In this document: one piece after another, positions 31,991 to 41,354 of the stretch
Layout: each line of letters starts with the position of its first letter
Numbering within the stretch: the first letter of the stretch is position 1
Assembly (NCBI GenBank): GCA_907165135.1
Contig: OU015567.1
Coordinates: 12,219,001 to 12,283,000 of the forward strand
Reading direction: 5' to 3'
DNA from: Oikopleura dioica
Taxonomy: Eukaryota > Chordata > Appendicularia > Copelata > Oikopleuridae
Length of the DNA stretch: 64,000 bases
Position numbers and translations under genes: made by a program
Notes under the pieces: model-generated
Database searches by the model: none
What the model was told of the DNA's origin: nothing
What the model saw: only the letters and a program-made list of their open reading frames with translations

Positions 31991-32397
31991 TGGTAAATTC
32001 AGTACTTCTGGTCAGCTTGAACAGGTTTAAACGACGGATTTTCGACGTCATTTTCCGAAATCCGCGGCATAATCAAAGCGCTAATCCATTTTTACGCAAG
32101 CCGCTCCGAAATGTACATTTCCGACCTTTTATACAAATCTGCGCAATTTCGCGAAAGTTCGGTAGTTTATTTTGCTCTAAAATAGAAAACCTCTTCGCAC
32201 CTGGTACGAGTTATAGCCGTAAACAAGTATGATCGGCGATTTAATATTCCCGATAATCTGTTGTCGTAAACGTGCTCGCGGTTAATACCAAAACTGCTAC
32301 AACTCCTATATAAACCGCGCAGGATCTGGAAAAAAATCACTCGAGATAATTTGAGCGTCAGGGATAGAACATCGCTAACCCAAGAAAATCGTCAAAA
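31991..32397. other. Upstream region of the oikosin-like gene
   Basis: Contains CTCCTATATAAACCGCGC at about 32303-32320, a good TATA box about 90 bp upstream of the ATG at 32398. Nothing else supported. Confidence 0.5.
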
Positions 32398-33034
32398 ATG
32401 AAACTTTACGGAGCTCTCATCGCTTTTGCTGCTGCTCAGGTAACCAAAATGAAACAATTGACTCGATTTTGAATGAAAATGATGAAACCGGCGATGAAAA
32501 TAAAGCATCAAATTGAACTTTCTTCAAAAGTCTAATTCCTAGTACGATACCTACTCCATGTTCGACCCTTCAACATCCGAGGAAATTTCGGCGGAACGAT
32601 CAAGGAGATCAGGGGATCATGCATGCTCTGCAACGTTGAAGGAGCCACTGGAGGTGAAGCCTACGAAAAGTGCCTTGCTCAAGCCAAGTTCGTTCGATGC
32701 AGAGATGACCACGCCAATCCAGAAGACACTCACGAGCCCAACGTTTGCATGGTGGAGGAGCGACGCAATAACGGACGAACTCAGCTCAACATTCGATGCC
32801 AAGAAAAACAAGCTTGCAAAAGAGACGTGGAGCAGAACAAAGGACAGTGCAAAGTTCCAGGAGCTAAAGATCGTAAGTTTCAATTTCATATGCAATATTC
32901 TTAAATTTTTCCAAGGAAATGGCATCGAAAAGGCCTCGACCTGCCGAAAATGCCATGCTTACGGTAAGATGGCTCTTCGAACAATCCAGCAGGGCAAAAG
33001 GAACGACCTCAGATACTCGCGTTGGTTCCAGTGA
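32398..33034 (+). CDS. Oikosin-like secreted cysteine-rich protein
   Basis: Probable house (extracellular matrix) protein of an appendicularian. Exon 1 is a signal peptide, MKLYGALIAFAAAQ; a GT-AG intron follows. Later coding reads CMLCNVEGATGGEAYEKC, RDDHANPEDTHEPNVCMVEE, RRNNGRTQLNIRCQEKQACK and, after another intron, STCRKCHAYGKMALRTIQ, ending YSRWFQ at 33034. The pattern CxxC...C...C.VEERR.NG....C...AC is what I know from the oikosin Cys domain. Exon 2 opens YDTYSMFDPSTSEEI in frame with the signal, but the cysteine-rich part is in another frame; the switch falls between about 32575 and 32640. A 26-bp GA...AG segment (32578-32603) would reconcile the frames, but it is shorter than I trust; an indel is equally possible. 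A TATA box precedes the gene. Confidence 0.72.
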
Positions 33035-33278
33035 AAATTTCCTGTCTTTTGATCGTTTTCTCTCACCTTCTCTGCAAATAAATTCTCCTCATAAATAACA
33101 ACATTGCTTGAAATTTGGTTCAATGTCTGTAAGACAGTATTCATTGTGAAGAAATTGTGATTTAAAACGTCTAGAAAAAATGCGCATAAAAAATTTCAAT
33201 TTTTTGCCATTTTTCGAGAACTTCATTTTCTTAGAAAAAAGACGGTATTTATAATCGTCAGTTGACGAAAGAAAAGAG

Positions 33279-33808
33279 ATGGCGCAGGAACTGTACGGGT
33301 TAATGGAGAAATACTTTGACGATGTATGTATTCGTTATTCGTTACAGATAGTTTTTAGAATTATGGACACCTCGTGATGGGGCGACTTATGTTAACGAAT
33401 CAAATAATATTATTTCTTAGCATTTGGATCTCAAGCTTAGGACTGACAAGTACGTTTACGAGCATGCTCAACTTGCTCTCCTCTATCTGAAGCTCTGTCG
33501 CGAGAATATGTGCACGGATGTGAATGAAATGACCGATTTGGACTTCGAGCGGGAACAGTTGTTGTGCCACTATGAGGAAGCAATCAAGAAGGGAGTGGAA
33601 GAAATTGTCTTCTCGAAAGAGAAGACTATTACTCTTCTCATCAAGCTGGTAAAGGCGCATAAGAAAAGCGGTATTGAGGAATTTTTAGAGGAAGCACTTT
33701 GTCTCAATCTGCAATAATCTCCACGAGATCTGCGAAGAAATCATGAAAGAGATTGAGGGAAAAGTTTTCGACAAGAAGGAATGTCTGGAGAAAGAAGTGT
33801 TTGTTTAG
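33279..33808 (+). CDS. Unknown helical protein, first gene of a probable operon
   Basis: Exons 33279-33323, 33421-33648 and 33689-33808 join in phase to give 130 residues: MAQELYGLMEKYFDDH, KYVYEHAQLALLYLKLC, DVNEMTDLDFEREQLLCHYE, VEEIVFSKEKTITLLIKL, then RKHFVSICNNLHEICEEIMK and a Lys/Glu tail ending EVFV. All-helical, acidic, with no signal peptide. A tract GAAAAGAG directly abuts the ATG, as for a trans-spliced leader. Family not recognised. The next gene on the same strand starts 57 bp after the stop. Confidence 0.65.
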
Positions 33809-33865
33809 GAAGGATACTAAGAATGATTACCGAATTATTATAAATCGGATTTCTACCTTTTCAGA

Positions 33866-34250
33866 ATGGCATCTGAGGATGAGAAACGAGCGATTGTTCG
33901 ACGACTAGCGAGAAAGACTATCCAGCTAGTGAAGATGACCTTGAATGTACTCGATTGTTCGATCTGGCGAGGCAACCAGCCGATCGAGAGGTTCCAAAGT
34001 TCCTCTCTCTACATTCGCCTCGGGAACCAGTTGACTATCTTCGACAGCGTCCTCGATGCAGCGCTTGTGGAAATGGAGGTAGAACAAGATCAACGATCTG
34101 TAAGTCCTTCCAAAGAATTCGTTTTGTGAAATATATTTTTAGCGACATTTTCTCGGCGCTGTCTGCCGACGAATCTTCTGTGAATGCATGGGTATTACCG
34201 CCAAACTCTTGCAAATCGCGCCCGCTGAAGTCTTTCGACGAGCCGACTAA
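33866..34250 (+). CDS. Unknown small protein, second gene of the probable operon
   Basis: Exons 33866-34099 and 34143-34250, 113 residues: MASEDEKRAIVRRLARKTIQ, NVLDCSIWRGNQPIERF, SSLYIRLGNQLTIFDSVLDA, then HFLGAVCRRIFCECMGITAK and ending APAEVFRRAD. It has three cysteines in the last third and a helical N-terminus. A polypyrimidine tract and TTTTCAG lie two bases before the ATG, typical of an SL acceptor in an operon. Family not recognised. Confidence 0.65.
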
Positions 34251-34379
34251 TATTAGAACCGAACGAAAAAAGTATTTATGAATTTGAACTGCCATTTATC
34301 GCCAATAAACTTCAAAAGTATATAAAATATGTCGATCTTTATTTGTACTGCCTTGAACATCTGAGCTTTTTTCTTTTCG

Positions 34380-34575
34380 GTATGACGCTTACTCAATGTT
34401 CTACCCTTCAACGTCGGACTACGAGTACGACAATTACAACCCGAACTTTGAGGAAACTCAAAGCCTAACCCGAGCATCGACCCGAACTGCGAGGATGATG
34501 AATGCTCTGTAACGTAGAAAGAGAGACTGAAGGCAAAGCATACACAAAGTGCCCTGCTCAAGTTTGCGTTTTTCA
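34380..34575 (+). pseudogene. Decayed oikosin-like copy
   Basis: Reads YDAYSMFYPSTSDYEYDNYN and later LCNVERETEGKAYTKC, clearly related to the functional-looking gene at 32398, but a TAA stop falls at 34510-34512 and the signal exon and the 3' cysteine exons are absent. A tandem duplicate that has lost function. Confidence 0.7.
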
Positions 34576-35178
34576 ATTTCGCAAAAATAGAAGATTTTTA
34601 ATTAGAACAAGCAACAATTTTTAAACCTTATTTTCTATAGTAAAAAAAAACGATTTCATTTGTCTTTGTATTAAAAGTTTATTGCACCGAAGTTATTGTA
34701 TTTATTCTGATAAATTTCATGGTCAGAACATATTCGCCTTGAATTTAAGGTTTTGAAAATGTCGTCATAAGTCTGGAAAATCTTTCTTTGGCAAAAGGGA
34801 TAAATGATTATAATTTTTGAATACTGTCCACTATTTAAATGGCTTACAGTCAAATGATTGCATTTAAACTTTTAAAAAATGAATTACAAGGTATTCGGAA
34901 GAAAGTTGCTACAGAAAAGGATTAGCGATTCATAAGGCACTTGGGGAGCAAAAATGAGAGGTAAGAAAGAGTTGTCACAGAATGAAAAATATCAAAATAA
35001 AAACCCGAAAAAGTCTCAACGACTAATTCGGTAAAGCATTTATCAGGATTTCTTTCCAGGCTTCCAGTTCGTAAACTTGCGTCGGAGGAAAATGTAGAAT
35101 ACTTTTTTAAGAGTTCCCGGATTAAAAAATTCCTGATTATTGATGATCTTGATTGAAATCTCTGTTTGGCAAATTGCG
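34576..35178. other. AT-rich region without a recognisable gene
   Basis: No supportable exon on either strand in this stretch. Confidence 0.3.
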
Positions 35179-35461
35179 TCAATTTATGTGAAAAATAAAT
35201 CTCGGAACTCGACCTAAAACAAGCATGAGCGCTGACATCAGGACGTCCAGGTTTTGCATCAAGAGCCACATGAAGTCTTTGACATCAGTGTACCAGGCGT
35301 TGTATTTGTTCTTATACGCAGCCTTGCCATAACTCTTTTTATATCCCTAAAAACTCGTAAGAAGAAACGCCTCTAAAAATACTCAAGTATAAAGAAAGAT
35401 ATCGACTGATAATATGATTGCTCTACCTTCGAACCCATCTCGATTATCAGCCAATTCTAAA
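35179..35461 (-). CDS. Possible small unknown gene fragment
   Basis: A minus-strand exon starting near 35346 reads GYKKSYGKAAYKNKYNAWYT and FMWLLMQNLDVLMSALMLVL, ending at 35179. A short upstream exon (about 35461-35431) reads NWLIIEMGSK and joins it in phase through a GT-AG intron. No start codon could be placed, so this is partial or not real. Hydrophobic C-terminal half. Family not recognised. Confidence 0.3.
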
Positions 35462-36295
35462 ATGAGAAATTAAGACGCCTGTTTTTTGATATTTTTTATG
35501 AATTGTGAACATAGTTTTCGAAAAATAAAAGTAAAAGAATGGTCGAAAACAAGCAATTTTCTGAGAGGCTGGAGCACAGCTCAGCAGTGCCCAGAAAGTT
35601 TTATCAAAACGGTGAAAGCATTTTCATAAAAAGCAAACTTAAAGTTTTACGTTTCAGTTATGAGTGATAATATGTTATTATATAATAAGCGGTTTTTGGA
35701 TAAATGGAAAAAGGAAGGATGAACCTTTCGTCATCCGCGATTTTTTTAAATCTTTATTTTGCTCTACTACAAACGAACATCACACAGAGAGAGAAAGTAA
35801 GAAATTCAAGAGCTGGGAATTCATATTCGGAGGGAGGAGAATATAACGCAAAGCAGCTGGATTGGAAAAACGAGGAGTTCTAGCTCTTGGAATCAAAATG
35901 AGCTAGGGATAATTGATTCTCTTCGTCCTGTTTTGCGACAATCAGTGAATTCATGATTTTTGTTTTTCCAAATAGTTTTTTTTTTATAAGAAAACGGATA
36001 AGGCATAAAATGGGAAAAACACACCTTTGAAGTAATTTACAGAGAGTGAAATGCCAGAACGAGCGAAGAAGCAGGTGGGCCAAATTTTCTACCAGTGAAA
36101 GAAAGGGTTGAATTTCGACCCCTTTTCTGGTTGAATAATGGCAAGTTTTTTAGAAGAGTACAAGAAGATCTTTTTTTTTTGCAGTAGAAGAAAATTCGGT
36201 GAAAACCAAAAATAGTAAAATGAAAAAAGCAAGAAGCTGTTGGGTTTAAAATTGAACTTGAGAAAAGTTTCAGCTTTTCAAAAAAGAAAAATCAG
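35462..36295. other. Spacer upstream of the RNF11 3' end
   Basis: AT-rich; no exon I can support. A short plus-strand frame at 35539 (MVENKQFSERLEHSS) has no partner exons. Confidence 0.3.
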
Positions 36296-36942
36296 TCAGG
36301 CTGAGGAAAGGGAAGCTTGGAGTCCAGATTCGACCGGAGCCATGCAGGTTGGGCAGGTGAAAGATCTGAATAGCGGGGTTACGAGATGGAAAAAGGGTCG
36401 ACAGCTACCGGATCAACCAATCGTCGACGCATTTGGCGTGGTAGAAGTGAACGCAGGGCAAGTAGCGGATGGGCACGCCTTCTTCAAAGTCTTCAAAGCA
36501 AATCGCGCACTCTTCCGATCCTTTTTCTTCTTTTGTCCACTTTGTGATCTACGCAAATTTAGATTCTAAGACACCTGGATGCAACTTACGGGTAGATATT
36601 GAATCATTCCGAGTCGTTGAGCAACGGCAATTTGTTCTCCTTCCGAAAGATTGCTCACCATCACATTCGCGCCTAAAATTTTAATGACAAATTGATTTGA
36701 CCTTTTTTCTAACCAAAGTGAAAGTACTGCGTCGCGTCTGGCACTACAGGCGGTTCCCTGGCATACTGTTGCTGGCGTCTACGATTACGCCAGCCTCTTT
36801 GCCTTCTCTGTCGATTTCCTCCCTGTCGCGAGCTTCTCTGTTGTGCATTCTCTTGTTGTGCTGGAACCGGTGCGTCGCCTAAGTTTTCGCTATCTATTAG
36901 ACTTTCATCGTCGGAGGCTTCCGATCGTAAACAGTTTCCCAT
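36296..36942 (-). CDS. RNF11: RING-H2 ubiquitin ligase RNF11
   Basis: Orthologue of RNF11, an E3 ubiquitin ligase component of the endosomal and NF-kB regulatory network. Exons 36942-36714, 36672-36590, 36548-36409 and 36365-36296. The N-terminus MGNCLRSEASDDESL keeps the myristoylation glycine and the cysteine of human RNF11 (MGNCLKSPTSDDISL). LSEGEQIAVAQRLGMIQYLP matches the Ub-binding-like helix region before the RING. The RING-H2 is complete: CAICFEDFEEG, PCVHFYHAKCVDDWL and FTCPTC. The stretch between residues 30 and 70 is Gln/Arg-rich and lacks the PPPPY motif that in vertebrates recruits NEDD4-type ligases; the nearest text is EPPVVPDATQY. All introns are about 40-45 bp. Very secure call. 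Confidence 0.95.
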
Positions 36943-38730
36943 TTTTATCCGTTTTTTTCAAGTCCGTGTCTCTTTTTTCTGAAAAAAGGCTGTTATTTGC
37001 GATGAAAAATGAAAGAAGCGAGAAGTGAAGGACAGTCATGTGGGCAGAATGTCTGATTGGGAATTATTCACGTGAGCGACGCTACTTGCAGGTGACATAC
37101 AGACACATGCAAAAGTTTTACAGGGCAAGAGAAGAGATTAATCGAGACTTTAGTTAAAAATAACAATAATACTGTAATTCAACAGATTTTAACTGACCCA
37201 ATTATCTGACTGCTCGTTTGCTTATTGTCAATTATTACGGTGTCAATAGTAATGTCTACTGTCTACGCTAACTGTCGCCATTATCTACAAATAGTGGCAA
37301 AAATAACAATTCAAAGATCTCTCTTGGCAATCTTCTGTTCCTTCTGAACAAGGAAAAAGACAGAATCAATTCTGATTATTGATTCTGTGTGAAAAGCGGC
37401 TCCTGGCTAAAAAGGGAGGGATTCTCTGGGCACAAGCGTCGGGGAGAATAATCTCTTCTGGCATCTGCCTCATCAGCTGTCGGCGACCCAAAAATGAATG
37501 CTTCTGTGGGTAGCCTCCTAGGGCGCAACTTGAATTTGGAAGAAGAAAAGAATTGGATTCGCAATAAAAAGAAAGAAAAGGAATTATCTTTTAATGAAAA
37601 TTGCGAACGGTGGAAAAAACGCATTACGGCCCTTTCAATTGAAGTTCAAACACCGTTCTCTCGTAAAAAATGAAGAAAAAATGGACTCTATCGAACTCAT
37701 TATTTGATGATTCTCGTGACCTCATCGCGTGAATGATTGTTGAAACAAAATAACAAAATGTAGAAAAATAAACTAACACGACCTTGAAATGAAAAAGAAA
37801 AGGTATTGTAACAGACGCGCTTCTGGCAGATCTAATTTGAGAAGATAAACCCTCTTAACCAAGGCGTGTTGTTTCGGGTCCAATTGGGGTTAAACCTTCT
37901 GATTAGAGGTCATCCTGTTCGCTCTACTGGGCTAACAGTGGCTTACAGTAATCGCAGGGCTTGGCAGAATGTAAAGAAGGGGAACTATCTCTGGATCTCC
38001 CGGAGAGGGGCTTTTGAACTTTTTCTCTAGGCTTTGGAGAGATCCCCTGGAAGAGCGCTTTTAGATTGAGTCGTAAAAAGCCGCTCTCTGAAAGGCAATC
38101 TTCAGCTGGAAACTCCCGCTCCAGACAATTTAGCCTATTTAGCCACCCTTTTTCCTGCCATAAAATGTCTCAATCATCTTGTAATGAAGTTGACTCAAAT
38201 AGTTATACTGTCTGCTCGACAAAAAGACAGGTCTTGAACTAATAACATTAGTTCGAAAAGCGTAAAAACCAGGATGATCTTCTACATCGACAATTGTTAA
38301 AAATTTCCTTCTTTTTTTTTGCTCCTTGTCCCTTGAGAGGGCGAAAAAAGTATAGATCGAACCACCTAAGATGGGAGATAGACACGTGCCCTGTTGGCAA
38401 CAGGCCAAAAGCAACTTTGACTTCAATAGGATCATCATCCCTTCCATAAATTATACACAAAGATATGTCTTGTTCTAAACAAAAATATATAGACACAGTG
38501 GCAGTAAATAAAGGGAATCGATTAAATTATATTTGAAATCTTGACACTTGTAATTTCCGCTGAAAATGAACTTTTCTTCTACCCTGGTTCACACCAAACT
38601 CGTGAAAAAACACGCCTTTGTCAAGACTGCACACGATTTTAGCAAATTCAAGCGCTAGAAATTTGATTTACGGGCACCTTTTACCAGTAATAATTCTTGG
38701 TTTTTCGATAAAAATTGAAGAATAAAGTTG
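36943..38730. other. Gene-poor 1.8 kb up to the scaffold gap
   Basis: No exon I can support firmly. A minus-strand frame at 38496-38250 reads YGRDDDPIEVKVAFGLLPTG and SHLRWFDLYFFRPLKG, which could be part of an exon, but no start, splice partner or family was found. A degenerate tRNA-like stretch lies at about 37860-37945 (minus). Confidence 0.3.
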
Positions 38731-39230
38731 NNNNNNNNNNNNNNNNNNNNNNNNNNNNNNNNNNNNNNNNNNNNNNNNNNNNNNNNNNNNNNNNNNNNNN
38801 NNNNNNNNNNNNNNNNNNNNNNNNNNNNNNNNNNNNNNNNNNNNNNNNNNNNNNNNNNNNNNNNNNNNNNNNNNNNNNNNNNNNNNNNNNNNNNNNNNNN
38901 NNNNNNNNNNNNNNNNNNNNNNNNNNNNNNNNNNNNNNNNNNNNNNNNNNNNNNNNNNNNNNNNNNNNNNNNNNNNNNNNNNNNNNNNNNNNNNNNNNNN
39001 NNNNNNNNNNNNNNNNNNNNNNNNNNNNNNNNNNNNNNNNNNNNNNNNNNNNNNNNNNNNNNNNNNNNNNNNNNNNNNNNNNNNNNNNNNNNNNNNNNNN
39101 NNNNNNNNNNNNNNNNNNNNNNNNNNNNNNNNNNNNNNNNNNNNNNNNNNNNNNNNNNNNNNNNNNNNNNNNNNNNNNNNNNNNNNNNNNNNNNNNNNNN
39201 NNNNNNNNNNNNNNNNNNNNNNNNNNNNNN
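38731..39230. other. Assembly gap, 500 N
   Basis: Exactly 500 unknown bases, the usual placeholder for a scaffold join of unknown length. Frames that run through it are meaningless, and the order of the flanks depends on scaffolding. Confidence 1.
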
Positions 39231-40837
39231 AATAACCTGATATTTTAGTCAGTCAATTATAAAAAGAATTTTCAACTGAAGAATGCAGGCCTCCTACAAA
39301 ATGAGAAATCCCCTTGTTTCGTTCGAAATAATCACAGAAAATGCTAAATGCTTCATGCATATTTGTTTCGAGCAATTTGAATACCCAAAAGGATGAATAC
39401 TAGCGCGACATGTGCATGTCAGTGTTTGTCCGGCTGCCAAAAACAAGACTCCCGTCTAATTCTGGCTTGGGCGCTAATTTCAACACTGAAAATGTGCAAA
39501 ATCGCTTGCTTGGTATGTTTGCACCAATTTCGCGTGTTCCACCGCCGCCACTCCGTCGACTACAATCTCGACCGCGATGCGTACAGCGCAAACCAGGCCT
39601 TCATGGCGCCACCGGATCGCCCGCTAATTGAAGGGATTACTAGGGATTATGATATTTCAACTTGTTTTTCTCAGATGTTAAAGTTTTCAGTAAAAGGAAG
39701 TAAAAAGATTATACAGTAACAAAGGAGTCTAGTCCGCAAAAACGGAACCGGAAGAAATTCAGGATCTTCCATATAAATAAACTCCTCAACAAAACGCTTT
39801 GTAAACTCGAGTCACCTGAACCTGTCCCCTCTTTTGAAGCAGTGGGTCGAGTGTGTTGAGGCCCGGTCGGTTTGTATTGTTTGAGATGGTTTTGGACATT
39901 CCAACGGCGACCAGGCACTTGACGTCGCCTTCTTTTAATTCAAATTCGCCACCGCCTCAAGAATTCCACAGATGAACCAATTAGGCCTTCTCCTCATATG
40001 AGATTGTACGAGGATTTGTACTGGTGAACTTGTACTGGGACATTCTTGTGGCTTTCTTTATTAGCAGGGTAGATTTTTATACCACGAAGATGATAAAAGA
40101 CCATCCGTTAAAAGCGAAGAACTTTAGTAAAAGAATTAGATTTTATTAAAATTTGACTTTTTCAACTTTATATTTTTATATCAATCAAGAAACTACAGGA
40201 ACAGTGCTAGTAATTTTCAAATTGGTTTGTTACGGTAGAGCAATTTCTTGGCCCGTAATTACAAATGCTTTGGCGTACTGGCGATTCTCGGGCTGGTGCT
40301 TGCCTGCGTGGTGGTGGTGCATTCCATTGTGCAGTGGCGCTCTTTGCTCCGCCAATGAGCAGCCAGCCATGGCGCGTACTGTACGACTGATTAGAATACC
40401 GATGGGCTCAGCAGGAGCTTATCGCTTTGAGTAAAAAACGATTGAACTTCGCCGGGGGAAAGTTACTTTGCGAAATGGAATATCCGCTGTGGGCGGAATA
40501 ACCTGCCGATTTTCCAGGCACAGCTTATCGACAATTTGGCTTGATTTGAATCTAGGCGATAAAATTCATCTCCGGTTGGTGGTGGTGACTTTTCAAAGAT
40601 CAAAAAAGAATACCGACTCAAACTTCTACTTGTAGATCGATCACTTTTTCTTATAAACGGCAGCGAGAATTATTGTCATTTCTACGAAAACACAATCAAA
40701 CGGCAAAAGATCGTCCGATAGACAGAGCAAACTTGGAGGACCCATCTCTTTGGCGACAATTTCGCTGCCGTATTAATCGCTTTTCACCGAACGGTGACTT
40801 ATTCTGCAAGAATATTTTGAGAATAGCATTTCGAGAG
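39231..40837. other. Gene-poor region after the gap
   Basis: 1.6 kb with no supportable gene. GC-richer islands occur at about 39440-39620 and 40260-40400 within AT-rich DNA; they have open frames only because they are GC-rich. Confidence 0.3.
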
Positions 40838-41354
40838 ATGAGCAACGCTGAGCACGCCCGCCGATCCACCCCTGTCATGCTCCGAGATGGCAGCGTTGAA
40901 AAGGGTGGTGATGGTCTCGCCCCTGCTTTCAACAGCAAGAGCGAACGAGCTCCGAAACTAGGAGAGCTGAAGAAGAGAGAGGCCGAAAAAGGTAATAGTT
41001 GATATGAGGACTTTTTCGTAAATTCTTTCTAGGTGAAATCTTCATGTCGACTGATGTCGACGAAGACAACAGCTTCACCTTTGGCAACGCTAGTCCGGTC
41101 GAAAGAAAATTTACACCGGCCAATGTAAGTACCAAAACGTCCATCTCAAAAGCAGTGGTTCAAATTATTCTCAGAAACGCGCCCCGCGTCTCGGTGATCT
41201 CCCGAAGACGCCGTCGATCGCGAAGGGTGACAAGCTTGTTCTCATGTCGATCGAGATTGACGAAGAACAAAGCTTCGATTTTGGCGAAGAAAGCTCCATC
41301 GAAGGCGAAGCGAACAACGCGACCGCCGTTCAAGCTGGTGACGTTTCGCTCTGA
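40838..41354 (+). CDS. Unknown acidic protein with a duplicated module
   Basis: Exons 40838-40991, 41033-41124 and 41175-41354 give 141 residues. The start MSNAEHARRSTPVMLRDG directly follows GAGAG, a possible SL acceptor. Two related halves are visible: RAPKLGELKKREAEKGEIFM then DEDNSFTFGNAS, and RAPRLGDLPKTPSIAKGDKL then DEEQSFDFGEES. The module RAPxLGxL, about 20 residues, acidic SFxFG is thus repeated. No signal peptide or membrane segment. I do not recognise the family; the short linear motifs suggest a binding protein, which is only an inference. A stray copy of exon 2 sits at 30595. Confidence 0.6.

Noticed and set aside
37860-37945. tRNA-like stretch on the minus strand (TAGCCCAGTAGAGCG followed by GGTTTAACCCC)
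   Set aside because: A-box and B-box-like text is present but anticodon and acceptor stems do not pair; at best a tRNA-derived fossil.
38715-39248. Open frames of 170-177 codons
   Set aside because: They consist of N and reflect only the assembly gap.
39393-39719. 108-codon frame after the gap
   Set aside because: GC-rich island with open frames on several strands; no splice partners, family motif or codon pattern.
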